DNA of 5,231 nt from CAXDOZ01 sp963991145 (GTDB lineage: Bacteria > Bacteroidota > Bacteroidia > Chitinophagales > JABDMM01), in NCBI GenBank assembly GCA_963991145.1, contig CAXDOZ010000151.1, forward strand, positions 1-5,231, given 5' to 3'. This document shows positions 1 to 5,231 of the stretch, in pieces. The notes beneath the pieces were generated by a model, which ran no database searches, was not told the origin of the DNA, and saw only the letters and a list, made by a program, of their open reading frames with translations. Each line of letters opens with the position of its first letter. Position 1 is the stretch's first letter. Made by a program: the position numbers and the translations under genes.

Positions 1-2
1 TG

Positions 3-122
3 CCAATCCTCTCTAAAGACTTACTCACATTCATTAAGAAGATCCAGGAGTACTATAAGTCAAGTCAATCTAATTATGACATTCTAAGTCTTCAAAAAGG
101 TTGGACCTATCGATTTGGGTAG
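3..122 (+). CDS. C-terminal end of an unrecognised upstream gene (partial)
   Basis: This frame is open from the window edge to a TAG at 120-122 and encodes 39 residues ending in GWTYRFG. The stretch is rich in Lys, Tyr, Ser and Leu and contains a probable amphipathic helix (DLLTFIKKIQEYYKSS), so it reads like a genuine soluble C-terminus. I do not recognise the family. The other forward frame open here (frame 1) stops near 87 and gives a less protein-like sequence, and the reverse frames are interrupted early. An open run this short can occur by chance in AT-rich DNA, so the call is moderate. No clear hairpin terminator follows it before the next gene. Confidence 0.45.
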   Translation, partial: PILSKDLLTFIKKIQEYYKSSQSNYDILSLQKGWTYRFG

Positions 123-230
123 ATATTATCAAATCATTAATGGTGAACATATATCCCCTCTAACTCATTCTTCTATTCTCGGATCAGTATTGTCATCTGT
201 ATTCGCAATTAATCTCAAACAAAAACAATC
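123..230 (+). other. Intergenic leader upstream of the SDR gene
   Basis: This AT-rich gap of 108 bp presumably holds the promoter of the SDR gene. I found no convincing TAnnTTTG -7 box with a spaced TTTG -33 box, no strong inverted repeat and no copy of the AAGTGTCAA element found near 3142-3171. The last 15 bases are A-rich (CAAACAAAAACAATC), the leader type usual before Bacteroidota start codons. Confidence 0.4.
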
Positions 231-1106
231 ATGAGTCAGAAAATCATAATCACAGGAGCAAACGGTGGCTTCGGAAAACTAACCGTAAAAACTCTATTGG
301 AAGCTGGACATAAGGTAACAGCAACCATGCGCGACATCACTGGTAGAAATCAGGCAGCTGCAAATGAGCTAAGCGATAAAGGTGCTATCGTAGTTGAAAT
401 GGATGTTACTGACAATAAGAGCGTAGACACCGCTATGGCTGAGGCTATCGATGCTATGGGCGGACTGGATGTTGTTATCAATAATGCGGGTAGAGGTGTT
501 TCAGGAATGATAGAACACTTTACTCCGGAAGATTATCAGGCTCTATTCGACATCAATGTCTTTGGTGTTCAAAGAGTAAACAGAGCAGCGCTTCCTTTCC
601 TAAGAAAGCAAGGCAATGGTACAATTATCAATATCTCCAGTCTTCTTGGTCGCATCACTCTTCCTTTCTACGGCCCATACAATGCTACCAAATGGGCATT
701 GGAAGCAATGACAGAAAACTACCGCACCGAGCTATCCGGATTCGGAATTCAATCTCTTTTAGTAGAGCCAGGTGGATTCCCAACTACCTTCATGGCATCT
801 TTAATGACACCTTCTGATAATAGCCGTGATGCAGAATATGGTGAATTCATGAATGTACCAGCTATGGCAGGAGCAAATTTTGAAGAAGTATTGAAGAATA
901 CTCATGAGCAGGATCCACAAAAGGTCGCAGATGAAATTCTAAATTTGATTGACACTCCTACTGCTGATCGTCCATTCAAAACAATTGTGGACTTCATGCC
1001 GTGGAAAGATGGAATTCAACAGTACAATGATGCTATGGATGGATTGACAAATGGAATTTACTCTGCCGTCCAGATGGACGGCATGCTGAAAGTCCAGTCA
1101 AACTAG
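231..1106 (+). CDS. Classical short-chain dehydrogenase/reductase (SDR), NAD(P)-dependent
   Basis: A 291-residue cytoplasmic oxidoreductase predicted to interconvert an alcohol and a carbonyl using NAD(P)H. The Rossmann signature TGANGGFG is at residues 8-15, the acidic adenine-contact Asp is D58 in EMDVT, and NNAG is at 84-87. The catalytic tetrad is visible as N109 (DINVFG), S137 (NISS), Y150 and K154 (YNATK), followed by the PGG motif at 180-182. Arg34 after the second strand (TMRD) suggests a preference for NADP(H). The overall pattern resembles the 17-beta-hydroxysteroid-dehydrogenase-like SDR subgroup, but the substrate cannot be read from the sequence. The length suits a classical SDR with a C-terminal extension. 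The ATG at 231 lies 7 codons before the glycine motif, as expected, and has an A-rich leader without a Shine-Dalgarno. It appears monocistronic, with its own terminator 20 bp after the stop. Confidence 0.93.
   Translation: MSQKIIITGANGGFGKLTVKTLLEAGHKVTATMRDITGRNQAAANELSDKGAIVVEMDVTDNKSVDTAMAEAIDAMGGLDVVINNAGRGVSGMIEHFTPEDYQALFDINVFGVQRVNRAALPFLRKQGNGTIINISSLLGRITLPFYGPYNATKWALEAMTENYRTELSGFGIQSLLVEPGGFPTTFMASLMTPSDNSRDAEYGEFMNVPAMAGANFEEVLKNTHEQDPQKVADEILNLIDTPTADRPFKTIVDFMPWKDGIQQYNDAMDGLTNGIYSAVQMDGMLKVQSN
1064..1083 (+). other. Perfect 8-bp hairpin inside the 3' end of the SDR coding sequence
   Basis: TGCCGTCC (1064-1071) pairs perfectly with GGACGGCA (1076-1083) around a 4-base AGAT loop. 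It encodes residues around SAVQMDG near the C-terminus. It is GC-rich in an AT-rich gene and lies about 40 bp before the true terminator. It has no U tract, so it is not itself a terminator. Any role, such as protecting the mRNA 3' end, is inference. Confidence 0.5.
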
Positions 1107-1125
1107 AAAAATAAAGTCCTTTTCT

Positions 1126-1154
1126 AAAGCGGTTGATCTTCAACCGCTTTTTTT
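1126..1154 (+). terminator. Intrinsic terminator of the SDR gene
   Basis: AAAGCGGTTGA (1126-1136) and TCAACCGCTTT (1140-1150) form a perfect 11-bp stem with a 3-base loop (TCT), running into seven T (1148-1154). It begins 20 bp after the SDR stop codon and separates that gene from the outer-membrane gene downstream. The 5' arm begins with AAA, so it may also work partly in the reverse direction. Confidence 0.93.
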
Positions 1155-1236
1155 ATGCAATGCCGCGAGCTAAGTAATTGAAAATACTAATGTAAATTTC
1201 ATATCAATAAAAAGTGCAATCCCTTTTGTATCTTAT

Positions 1237-2093
1237 ATGAAACCCCCATCAATGAAAAACCTCTTTTTAAGTCTTTTCACATTAGTCGTATTCTGTTCAG
1301 TCTCAATGGGACAGGGCAATAGCGCTGATACAATGCGCGACGATAATACGGAAACCACCAAGGATCTTAAGGCACAGGCTAACAACCCTTTGGCGAATAT
1401 GATCGCTATCAATGTGCAGAATTATTACACCCCAAAATTCACCGATGCACCTAGTGATAACTATGGAAATACACACTGGTGGAGGTTTGTATATCCATTC
1501 GCTAAAGGAAGAATGCTGGTTCGAGCTTCTATTCCCTTAAATACTGTGGGAGTTTACGATACAGCCTCTCAATCTGTTAGTAGTGCCGGAGGATTAGGTG
1601 ACATAAATGCTTTCGTCTCCATAATTTTATAACCAAGGCCACAGCAACTGTGGGTATTGGTCCTTTAGTAGTTGCTCCAAGTGCCACTAGTGACGCGATT
1701 GGAACTGGTAAATGGCAATTTGGTGGGGCCCTTGTCTTCTTTCTCTCAAAATCTTCAAGTGTTCAATTTGGGGGTCTTCTTACCTATCAGGCTTCGATTG
1801 CTGGAGACGATAATCGCCCTGGAACTAGCGTAGGAGCTCTTCAACCATTTCTTTATATCCAGCTAGGTAATGGAGTTTATGTTCGAAGTACTCCAATCTG
1901 GACGGTTGATTTTAAAAATGACGCCTACTCTTTTCCATTGGCTCTGGGAATTGGGAAAGTCCAAAGGGTAGATAAGATGGTATTCAATATGTATATCGAA
2001 CCCCAGTTTACTGCTTTGCATAAAGGAACTCAGCCGCAGTTTCAGCTCTTCGCCGGAGTTAATTTGCAGTTTATGAAGGGAGGAAAGAAGTAA
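1237..2093 (+). pseudogene. Outer-membrane beta-barrel-like protein (neuromedin U/MetA-pathway-like), interrupted by a -1 frameshift
   Basis: Two adjacent frames together make one protein. The first (1237-1632, 131 residues) has a signal peptide (MKNLFLSLFTLVVFCSVSMGQ) and ends at TAA after GGLGDINAFVSIIL. The second continues in the -1 frame to TAA at 2091-2093, with GTG at 1650 as its first start-like codon and no export signal. Adding one base between 1620 and 1621 (T would give Tyr) joins them as DINAFVS-YNFITKATATVGIG and yields about 285 residues. The alternating, Gly- and aromatic-rich strands, the NNPLANMIAINVQN segment and the C-terminal GVNLQF strand resemble outer-membrane proteins labelled neuromedin U or MetA-pathway-like. 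ATG 1252 (MKNLFL...) is an equally good start and makes a cleaner signal peptide. A weak promoter-like pair (TTTC 1197-1200, TTTG 1225-1228) precedes it. The break may be a real mutation, a sequencing error or, less likely, recoding. The ligand is unknown. Confidence 0.75.
1623..1653 (+). other. Frameshift junction with a slippery-like run and downstream hairpin
   Basis: The 0-frame reads TCC ATA ATT TTA TAA. The heptamer A-ATT-TTA (1623-1629) only partly fits the X-XXY-YYZ rule, because the first triplet is AAT. The UUA codon can re-pair as UUU after a -1 slip. Nine bases later CCACAG (1639-1644) and CTGTGG (1648-1653) make a perfect 6-bp hairpin with a CAA loop. A -1 slip here would enter the frame that encodes the rest of the barrel. 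The layout resembles a recoding site, but the heptamer is imperfect and the stem short. Confidence 0.3.
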
Positions 2094-2105
2094 GTCAGGA
2101 ATATT

Positions 2106-2113
2106 TATTTTTG
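2106..2113 (+). promoter_or_regulatory. Possible -7 promoter element upstream of the AraC-family gene
   Basis: TATTTTTG matches the Bacteroidota primary-sigma -7 consensus TAnnTTTG at all fixed positions. No TTTG is found 19-21 bp upstream; the nearest, at 2063-2066, is too far away. Transcription from here would start near 2120, giving a very short leader before GTG 2130 or about 46 bases before ATG 2166. The motif is short and the region AT-rich, so a chance match is possible. Confidence 0.35.
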
Positions 2114-2129
2114 ATACAATAGCTCCCTT

Positions 2130-3119
2130 GTGTCAAAGTACATTTCAATAAGCCTCTATCGAAAAATGCTTAACCAGGCATTTTTAGAAGCTGTGAAGAG
2201 GGAGGAGTTTGATGGGCTGAATATCCCTTTAGATAATCTTGATAATGTTCAGGCCGTCCCGGCCGATGATTTTTTTCTTCTTCATGAATTTCTGGATAAA
2301 AAACGAGGACCAGGCTTTTCGGTAAGAGCAGGTCAGGCAATGAAAATAGAAGACTACGGTGTTCTTGGCTTGTCCTGGCGAACCTGCACAAATGCAGGAG
2401 AAATATTTGAACGAAGTGAGCGATACTTTAAAATGCTCTCCAATACCTATGTATTTAAGGTAGAGAAAGAAGATCAACTCTCGCATATTTACCTGTTAAG
2501 AGAACCACACAGAAGAGGACTTGAGTTATCGAATGAGGCCACGCTTTCGGCTACTGTGGTAGTTCTTCAAGCAATGACAGAATCTGATATCCACCCAACA
2601 CAAGTGTCATTTAAACACAGTGCTCCTTCAGATCTATCAAGCTATAAAACTGCATTTAAATGTCCTATTCTCTTTGAGCAGGACGTTTACTCCATCACCT
2701 ACAAAACCGAAGATTTAAATACACGAACTGCAAAAGCTGACGCAAGTATCAATCAATTCCTATTAGAAAGAGTAGATGAAGAAACAAAGGGTATTAAGGT
2801 TAGCTCAAATAAGATCATAGGTGATGTAACTCAGCTAATCAAAAATGCTCTTCCCAGCGGAATACCTTCGGTTAATCATATTGCTAGTCAATTAGGAATG
2901 AGTAATCGAACTTTAACAAGAAGACTCTCTGAGTCAGGAGTTACCTTTAGAGATCTCATTCGACAAACTCAGGAAGAAGGCTCAAAATTACTACTCAAAC
3001 AAACTAATCGAACCATTTCAGAAATTGCTTTTGAGAATGGTTTTTCTGAGCAAAGTGCCTTTAACCGAGCTTTCAAGCGTTGGACTGGCATATCTCCATT
3101 AGAATTCCGTAAGAAATAG
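2130..3119 (+). CDS. AraC-family transcriptional regulator with arabinose-binding-type N-terminal domain
   Basis: A 329-residue DNA-binding regulator. Residues of about 15-200 look like the arabinose_bd ligand-sensing domain (PF12625 type; e.g. FSVRAGQAMKIEDYGVLGLSWRTCTNAGE at about 63-91). The C-terminus holds the two AraC helix-turn-helix units: the first at about 247-270 (SVNHIASQLGMSNRTLTRRL), the second at 295-329 with the family signature GFSEQSAFNRAFKRWTGISP. Both units look intact, so DNA binding should be functional. The start taken here is GTG 2130; the next in-frame candidate is ATG 2166 (residue 13), and a stop lies in frame at 2112-2114. It begins 36 bp after the barrel gene with no terminator between. 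Downstream, two 17-bp direct repeats precede the DUF1772 gene, suggesting local control, probably activation. GTGTCAA, part of that repeat, also covers its own start codon. The effector is unknown. Confidence 0.93.
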   Translation: MSKYISISLYRKMLNQAFLEAVKREEFDGLNIPLDNLDNVQAVPADDFFLLHEFLDKKRGPGFSVRAGQAMKIEDYGVLGLSWRTCTNAGEIFERSERYFKMLSNTYVFKVEKEDQLSHIYLLREPHRRGLELSNEATLSATVVVLQAMTESDIHPTQVSFKHSAPSDLSSYKTAFKCPILFEQDVYSITYKTEDLNTRTAKADASINQFLLERVDEETKGIKVSSNKIIGDVTQLIKNALPSGIPSVNHIASQLGMSNRTLTRRLSESGVTFRDLIRQTQEEGSKLLLKQTNRTISEIAFENGFSEQSAFNRAFKRWTGISPLEFRKK

Positions 3120-3133
3120 TCATTCTGCTCAAT

Positions 3134-3171
3134 TTGGCTTAAAGTGTCAATTCATTGGCGTGAAGTGTCAA
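3134..3171 (+). promoter_or_regulatory. Tandem 17-bp direct repeat: probable operator for the AraC-family regulator
   Basis: TTGGCTTAAAGTGTCAA (3134-3150) and TTGGCGTGAAGTGTCAA (3155-3171) agree at 15 of 17 positions, including a 9-base identical core AAGTGTCAA. They have the same orientation, are separated by 4 bp and have a 21-bp period, two helical turns. E. coli AraC binds I1 and I2, which are also 17-bp direct half-sites separated by 4 bp. Here the second copy ends where a -33 box would lie relative to the -7-like element at 3193-3200. A position overlapping the -33 box suggests an activator site feeding the DUF1772-nmrA pair. The link to the upstream regulator is inferred from position and geometry. 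Confidence 0.7.
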
Positions 3172-3192
3172 ATATGGATTGATCAATACGCC

Positions 3193-3200
3193 CACATTTG
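3193..3200 (+). promoter_or_regulatory. Possible -7 element of the DUF1772-nmrA promoter
   Basis: CACATTTG differs from TAnnTTTG only at the first position. It begins 21 bp after the second operator repeat. The expected -33 position (about 3169-3172) reads CAAA instead of TTTG, as would suit an activator-dependent promoter. The predicted transcript start, near 3207, leaves about 32 bases before ATG 3239, including a weak 6-bp hairpin (TTGATT 3213-3218 with AATCAA 3223-3228). Confidence 0.4.
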
Positions 3201-3238
3201 TCCATGAATTAATTGATTACCAAATCAAAAAATTAATC

Positions 3239-3739
3239 ATGGAAATCTCAATAAGAACAATATCACTATTTGCATCTATTATTCTTACTGGCCTGTCGGC
3301 CGGATTATTCTACGCCTGGGCAGTTTCAGTCATACCTGGAACAAAGCAAATACAGTCGATCACCTATATGGAAACCATGCAATCCATCAACAAGGCGATC
3401 ATCAATCCTGCCTTCTTTCTGATATTCTTTGGAAGTCTGTTTGCCATGGCTGGAGCAAGCTTTTTTGAATTCTCGAATGACAAGACAGTTTTCACCATCA
3501 TCCTCCTGGCAACATTCATTTATCTGGTAGGAACACTGGTGGTAACGGTTTTTGGGAATGTCCCTCTGAATGAAGAGCTAGAGGCTCTGCGCCTTAATGA
3601 ATTAAGCTCAGACAGAATAGAGAATTTCCGAAACTATTACGAGACCAAATGGAATCGCTTACACATGATTCGCACAGCATTCTCTTTGATATCATTTGCT
3701 CTGTTAGTCATAGCAGCATTATTCCAAATCAAAAATTAA
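3239..3739 (+). CDS. DUF1772 (anthrone-oxygenase-like) integral membrane protein
   Basis: A 166-residue protein with four predicted membrane segments at about 7-29, 56-76, 83-105 and 145-163. Family marks are the first-helix segment SAGLFYAWAVSVIPG (20-34), the NVPLNEEL motif after helix three (107-114) and the W-N-x-x-H/R stretch before helix four (W138, N139, H142, R145). DUF1772 contains fungal anthrone oxygenases, but most bacterial members have no proven reaction, so an enzymatic role is inference. ATG 3239 is chosen because it has the A-rich leader seen before neighbouring genes and places the first helix near the N-terminus. The frame can be extended to TTG 3179, but that would overlap the predicted promoter and add 20 residues unlike the family. 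The nmrA-like gene follows 31 bp later with no terminator between, so the two are probably cotranscribed. Confidence 0.87.
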   Translation: MEISIRTISLFASIILTGLSAGLFYAWAVSVIPGTKQIQSITYMETMQSINKAIINPAFFLIFFGSLFAMAGASFFEFSNDKTVFTIILLATFIYLVGTLVVTVFGNVPLNEELEALRLNELSSDRIENFRNYYETKWNRLHMIRTAFSLISFALLVIAALFQIKN

Positions 3740-3770
3740 AGACGACTTCTTAATCAAATCAAAATAAAAA

Positions 3771-4613
3771 ATGAAGAACAATATTTTAGTGATCGGAGGG
3801 ACTGGTAAGACTGGTCGCCGAGTAGTAGATGGACTAACTGATCTTGGACACAAGGTTCGAATCGGAACTCCAAACAGTGAAATTCCTTTTAACTGGGATG
3901 ATTACAGCACCTTCTCCCCTGCTTTAAAAGGAATGGATAGAGCCTATATCGTATACTATCCAGACCTAGCAGTTCCAGGGGCAAAAGAGGCGATCACAGC
4001 GCTTACTGAAGCGGCTTTAAAAGAAGGACTTGAAAAGGTAGTTCTCCTTTCAGGTAAGGGAGAAACAGAGGCCGAAGCTTGTGAAGAGATCGTTGCAAAC
4101 TCGGGATTGAACTACACTCTTGTTCGTGCTTCCTGGTTCAACCAGAACTTCAGTGAGGGAGCATTCCTGGACTTTGTTCTTTCTGGGAATGTTGCATTGC
4201 CAATGCCAGATGCAGAGATCCCATTTGTAGATGCCCAGGACATCGCTGATGTGGTAACAAAAGTATTGGTTGACGACTCATTCAACAGTCAAACCATTAC
4301 TGTAACTGGTCCGAGAAAACTGAAATTCGAAGATCTTGTAAACGAAATGTCTGAGGGTCTCGGAAGAAAGATCAATTACATTCCAATCTCTATCGATGAA
4401 TTTAAAGAAGGAATGAGATCAGCAGGGCTCCCCGACTCTTATATTTGGCTCTTTGGATACCTTTTCCAGGAAGTATTGGGGAATCCTGATAATCAGGATA
4501 TTTCAACTGATATCAAAAGAGTACTGGGAAGAAATGCCACAGACTTCACTGAATATGTTCGCAGAACAGTAGAGAGTGGTGTTTGGAATCAGGATATTCC
4601 GCAATCAGTATAG
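3771..4613 (+). CDS. NmrA-family NAD(P)-binding atypical SDR
   Basis: A 280-residue cytoplasmic Rossmann protein. The nucleotide-binding motif GGTGKTG (9-15) has the G-x-x-G-x-x-G spacing of atypical SDRs. Other conserved stretches are PFNWDD (39-44), AYIVYYPDLAVPG (58-70), LLSGKGE (92-98), RASWFNQNFSEGAFLD (119-134), PFVDAQDIADV (151-161) and the C-terminal DFTEYVRRTVESGVW (258-272). This set matches, from family knowledge, the NmrA-like proteins annotated as NAD(P)H-binding or oxidoreductase. The classical SDR YxxxK catalytic pair is absent, as usual in the group, so it may be a reductase, isomerase or redox sensor. ATG 3771 has an A-rich leader (AAATCAAAATAAAAA) and places the glycine motif at the normal distance. 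It is the second gene after the AraC-type operator and ends at a strong terminator. The substrate is unknown. Confidence 0.9.
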   Translation: MKNNILVIGGTGKTGRRVVDGLTDLGHKVRIGTPNSEIPFNWDDYSTFSPALKGMDRAYIVYYPDLAVPGAKEAITALTEAALKEGLEKVVLLSGKGETEAEACEEIVANSGLNYTLVRASWFNQNFSEGAFLDFVLSGNVALPMPDAEIPFVDAQDIADVVTKVLVDDSFNSQTITVTGPRKLKFEDLVNEMSEGLGRKINYIPISIDEFKEGMRSAGLPDSYIWLFGYLFQEVLGNPDNQDISTDIKRVLGRNATDFTEYVRRTVESGVWNQDIPQSV

Positions 4614-4630
4614 AGCTCTAAACCTTTCTA

Positions 4631-4668
4631 AAACCGAATGATCCACGAGAATGGGTCGTTCGGTTTTT
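4631..4668 (+). terminator. Intrinsic terminator after the nmrA-like gene
   Basis: AAACCGAATGATCCA (4631-4645) pairs over 15 bp with TGGGTCGTTCGGTTT (4652-4666), including two G-U pairs, around a 6-base loop. The 3' arm ends in five T (4664-4668), with four more at 4671-4674. It starts 17 bp after the stop codon, so it closes the DUF1772-nmrA transcription unit. Confidence 0.9.
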
Positions 4669-4757
4669 CATTTTGGAGGGATACATAAAATAATCCCACT
4701 CCTCTAGTGCGTTCTAATTAGACAGAGACATTTTATCTCACCCTCAACAACCGTACT

Positions 4758-5231
4758 ATGAAGAGATTCGCTGCCATTATCATCTCTGGGTTGGTTCTAT
4801 TTGTTGCTTCATGCTCAAAAGAAGATCTACTCCCAATTGAAAATCCGTCAAATAATTTTTCAAATCTTAATCTGCCTGATGTTTATTTCAATTACGCGAA
4901 CATCAGCCTGCCTGCTCATTTAACTATGAATAGCTTTCCTGCGCAGATCCCATTTCAATATGCTGCTATTGCATTTGATAATACCCCAAACAAAAACCCA
5001 ATAACAGATGCAGGCGCTACCCTGGGTCGTGTTTTATTTTACGATACAAAGCTGAGTGCAAATGGCACTATCGCATGTGCATCATGCCATCAGCAATCTC
5101 ACGGCTTTTCTGATCCAAAGATTTTAAGTGAAGGCTTTGACGGAGGTGAAACAGGCCGACATTCAATGGGAATAGCTAATGCAAGGTTCTACTACAGTGG
5201 CAAATTCTTCTGGGATGAAAGAGCTCAAACT
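4758..5231 (+). CDS. Cytochrome c peroxidase (MauG/CcpA-like), lipoprotein, N-terminal part
   Basis: The first 158 codons of a di-haem peroxidase that would reduce hydrogen peroxide in the periplasm or act as a MauG-type oxidase. A short hydrophobic leader ends in FVASC, a probable lipobox with Cys19 as the lipidated residue, so the protein is predicted to be membrane-anchored. After a low-complexity Asn/Pro-rich linker comes the family sequence ATLGRVLFYDTKLSANGTIACASCHQQ, with the first haem-attachment motif CASCH at 107-111. HGFSDP follows, then NARFYYSGKFFWDERAQT, all typical of the CcpA/MauG N-terminal domain. The second haem site and C-terminal domain lie beyond the window; the break is the window edge, not a mutation. 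ATG 4758 is chosen because it begins directly before the charged MKR of the signal. It follows the nmrA terminator by 89 bp, so it is a separate transcription unit; no clear promoter was found. Confidence 0.92.
   Translation, partial: MKRFAAIIISGLVLFVASCSKEDLLPIENPSNNFSNLNLPDVYFNYANISLPAHLTMNSFPAQIPFQYAAIAFDNTPNKNPITDAGATLGRVLFYDTKLSANGTIACASCHQQSHGFSDPKILSEGFDGGETGRHSMGIANARFYYSGKFFWDERAQT

Noticed and set aside
949..956. TTGACACT, the reverse complement of AGTGTCAA, inside the SDR gene
   Set aside because: A single short match within codons, without the TTGGC part or a partner at 21 bp; consistent with chance.
1650..2093. Treating the second barrel segment as an independent gene starting at GTG 1650
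   Set aside because: It lacks a signal peptide, starts inside a predicted strand, and the open frame continues upstream to meet the first segment at the frameshift, so it is the rest of the same gene.
2170..2486. Two overlapping open frames on the minus strand (2170-2391 and 2229-2486)
   Set aside because: Both lie opposite the well-supported AraC-family gene, have no recognisable domain and show low-complexity translations typical of antisense shadows.
2602..2609. AAGTGTCA inside the AraC-family gene
   Set aside because: A lone 8-base match in coding sequence; the preceding bases do not match the TTGGC half of the repeat and there is no second copy nearby.
3179..3238. N-terminal extension of the DUF1772 gene from TTG 3179
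   Set aside because: It needs a rare start codon, overlaps the predicted promoter, adds 20 polar residues before the first helix, and lacks the A-rich leader seen at ATG 3239.
4675..4702. Imperfect inverted repeat GGAGGGAT/ATCCCACTCC between the nmrA terminator and the peroxidase gene
   Set aside because: Only two 4-bp helices separated by a bulge, with a 10-base loop and no U tract; too weak to call a terminator or regulatory structure.

Overview
The window looks like chromosomal DNA of a Bacteroidota bacterium, perhaps a marine Cytophagales or Flavobacteriia relative. The evidence is moderately low GC, start codons preceded by A-rich leaders instead of Shine-Dalgarno sequences, possible promoter elements resembling the Bacteroidota TAnnTTTG -7 box, and protein families common in that phylum. 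Genus cannot be determined from this sequence. All genes lie on the + strand.

Left part (1-1154): the last 39 codons of an unrecognised upstream gene, a 108-bp gap, then a complete classical short-chain dehydrogenase/reductase (SDR) closed by a strong intrinsic terminator. Middle (1237-2093): an outer-membrane beta-barrel-like gene with signal peptide, broken by a one-base frameshift near 1620. Adding one base restores a continuous protein of about 285 residues.

Centre and right (2130-4668): an AraC-family regulator with an arabinose-binding-type N-terminal domain, then a small DUF1772 (anthrone-oxygenase-like) membrane protein, then an NmrA-type NAD(P)-binding atypical SDR, closed by a second intrinsic terminator. 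The gap between the regulator and the DUF1772 gene carries two 17-bp direct repeats (TTGGCKTRAAGTGTCAA) with a 21-bp period. They sit immediately upstream of a possible -7 element. This is the geometry of the E. coli araI1-I2 activator site, so the regulator probably controls the DUF1772-nmrA pair. The pair plausibly forms a small redox or detoxification module of unknown substrate. This is the most interesting part of the window.

Right edge (4758-5231): the start of a lipoprotein di-haem cytochrome c peroxidase (MauG/CcpA-like) containing the first CxxCH haem site, cut by the window end. No RNA genes, insertion sequences, CRISPR arrays or origins were seen.
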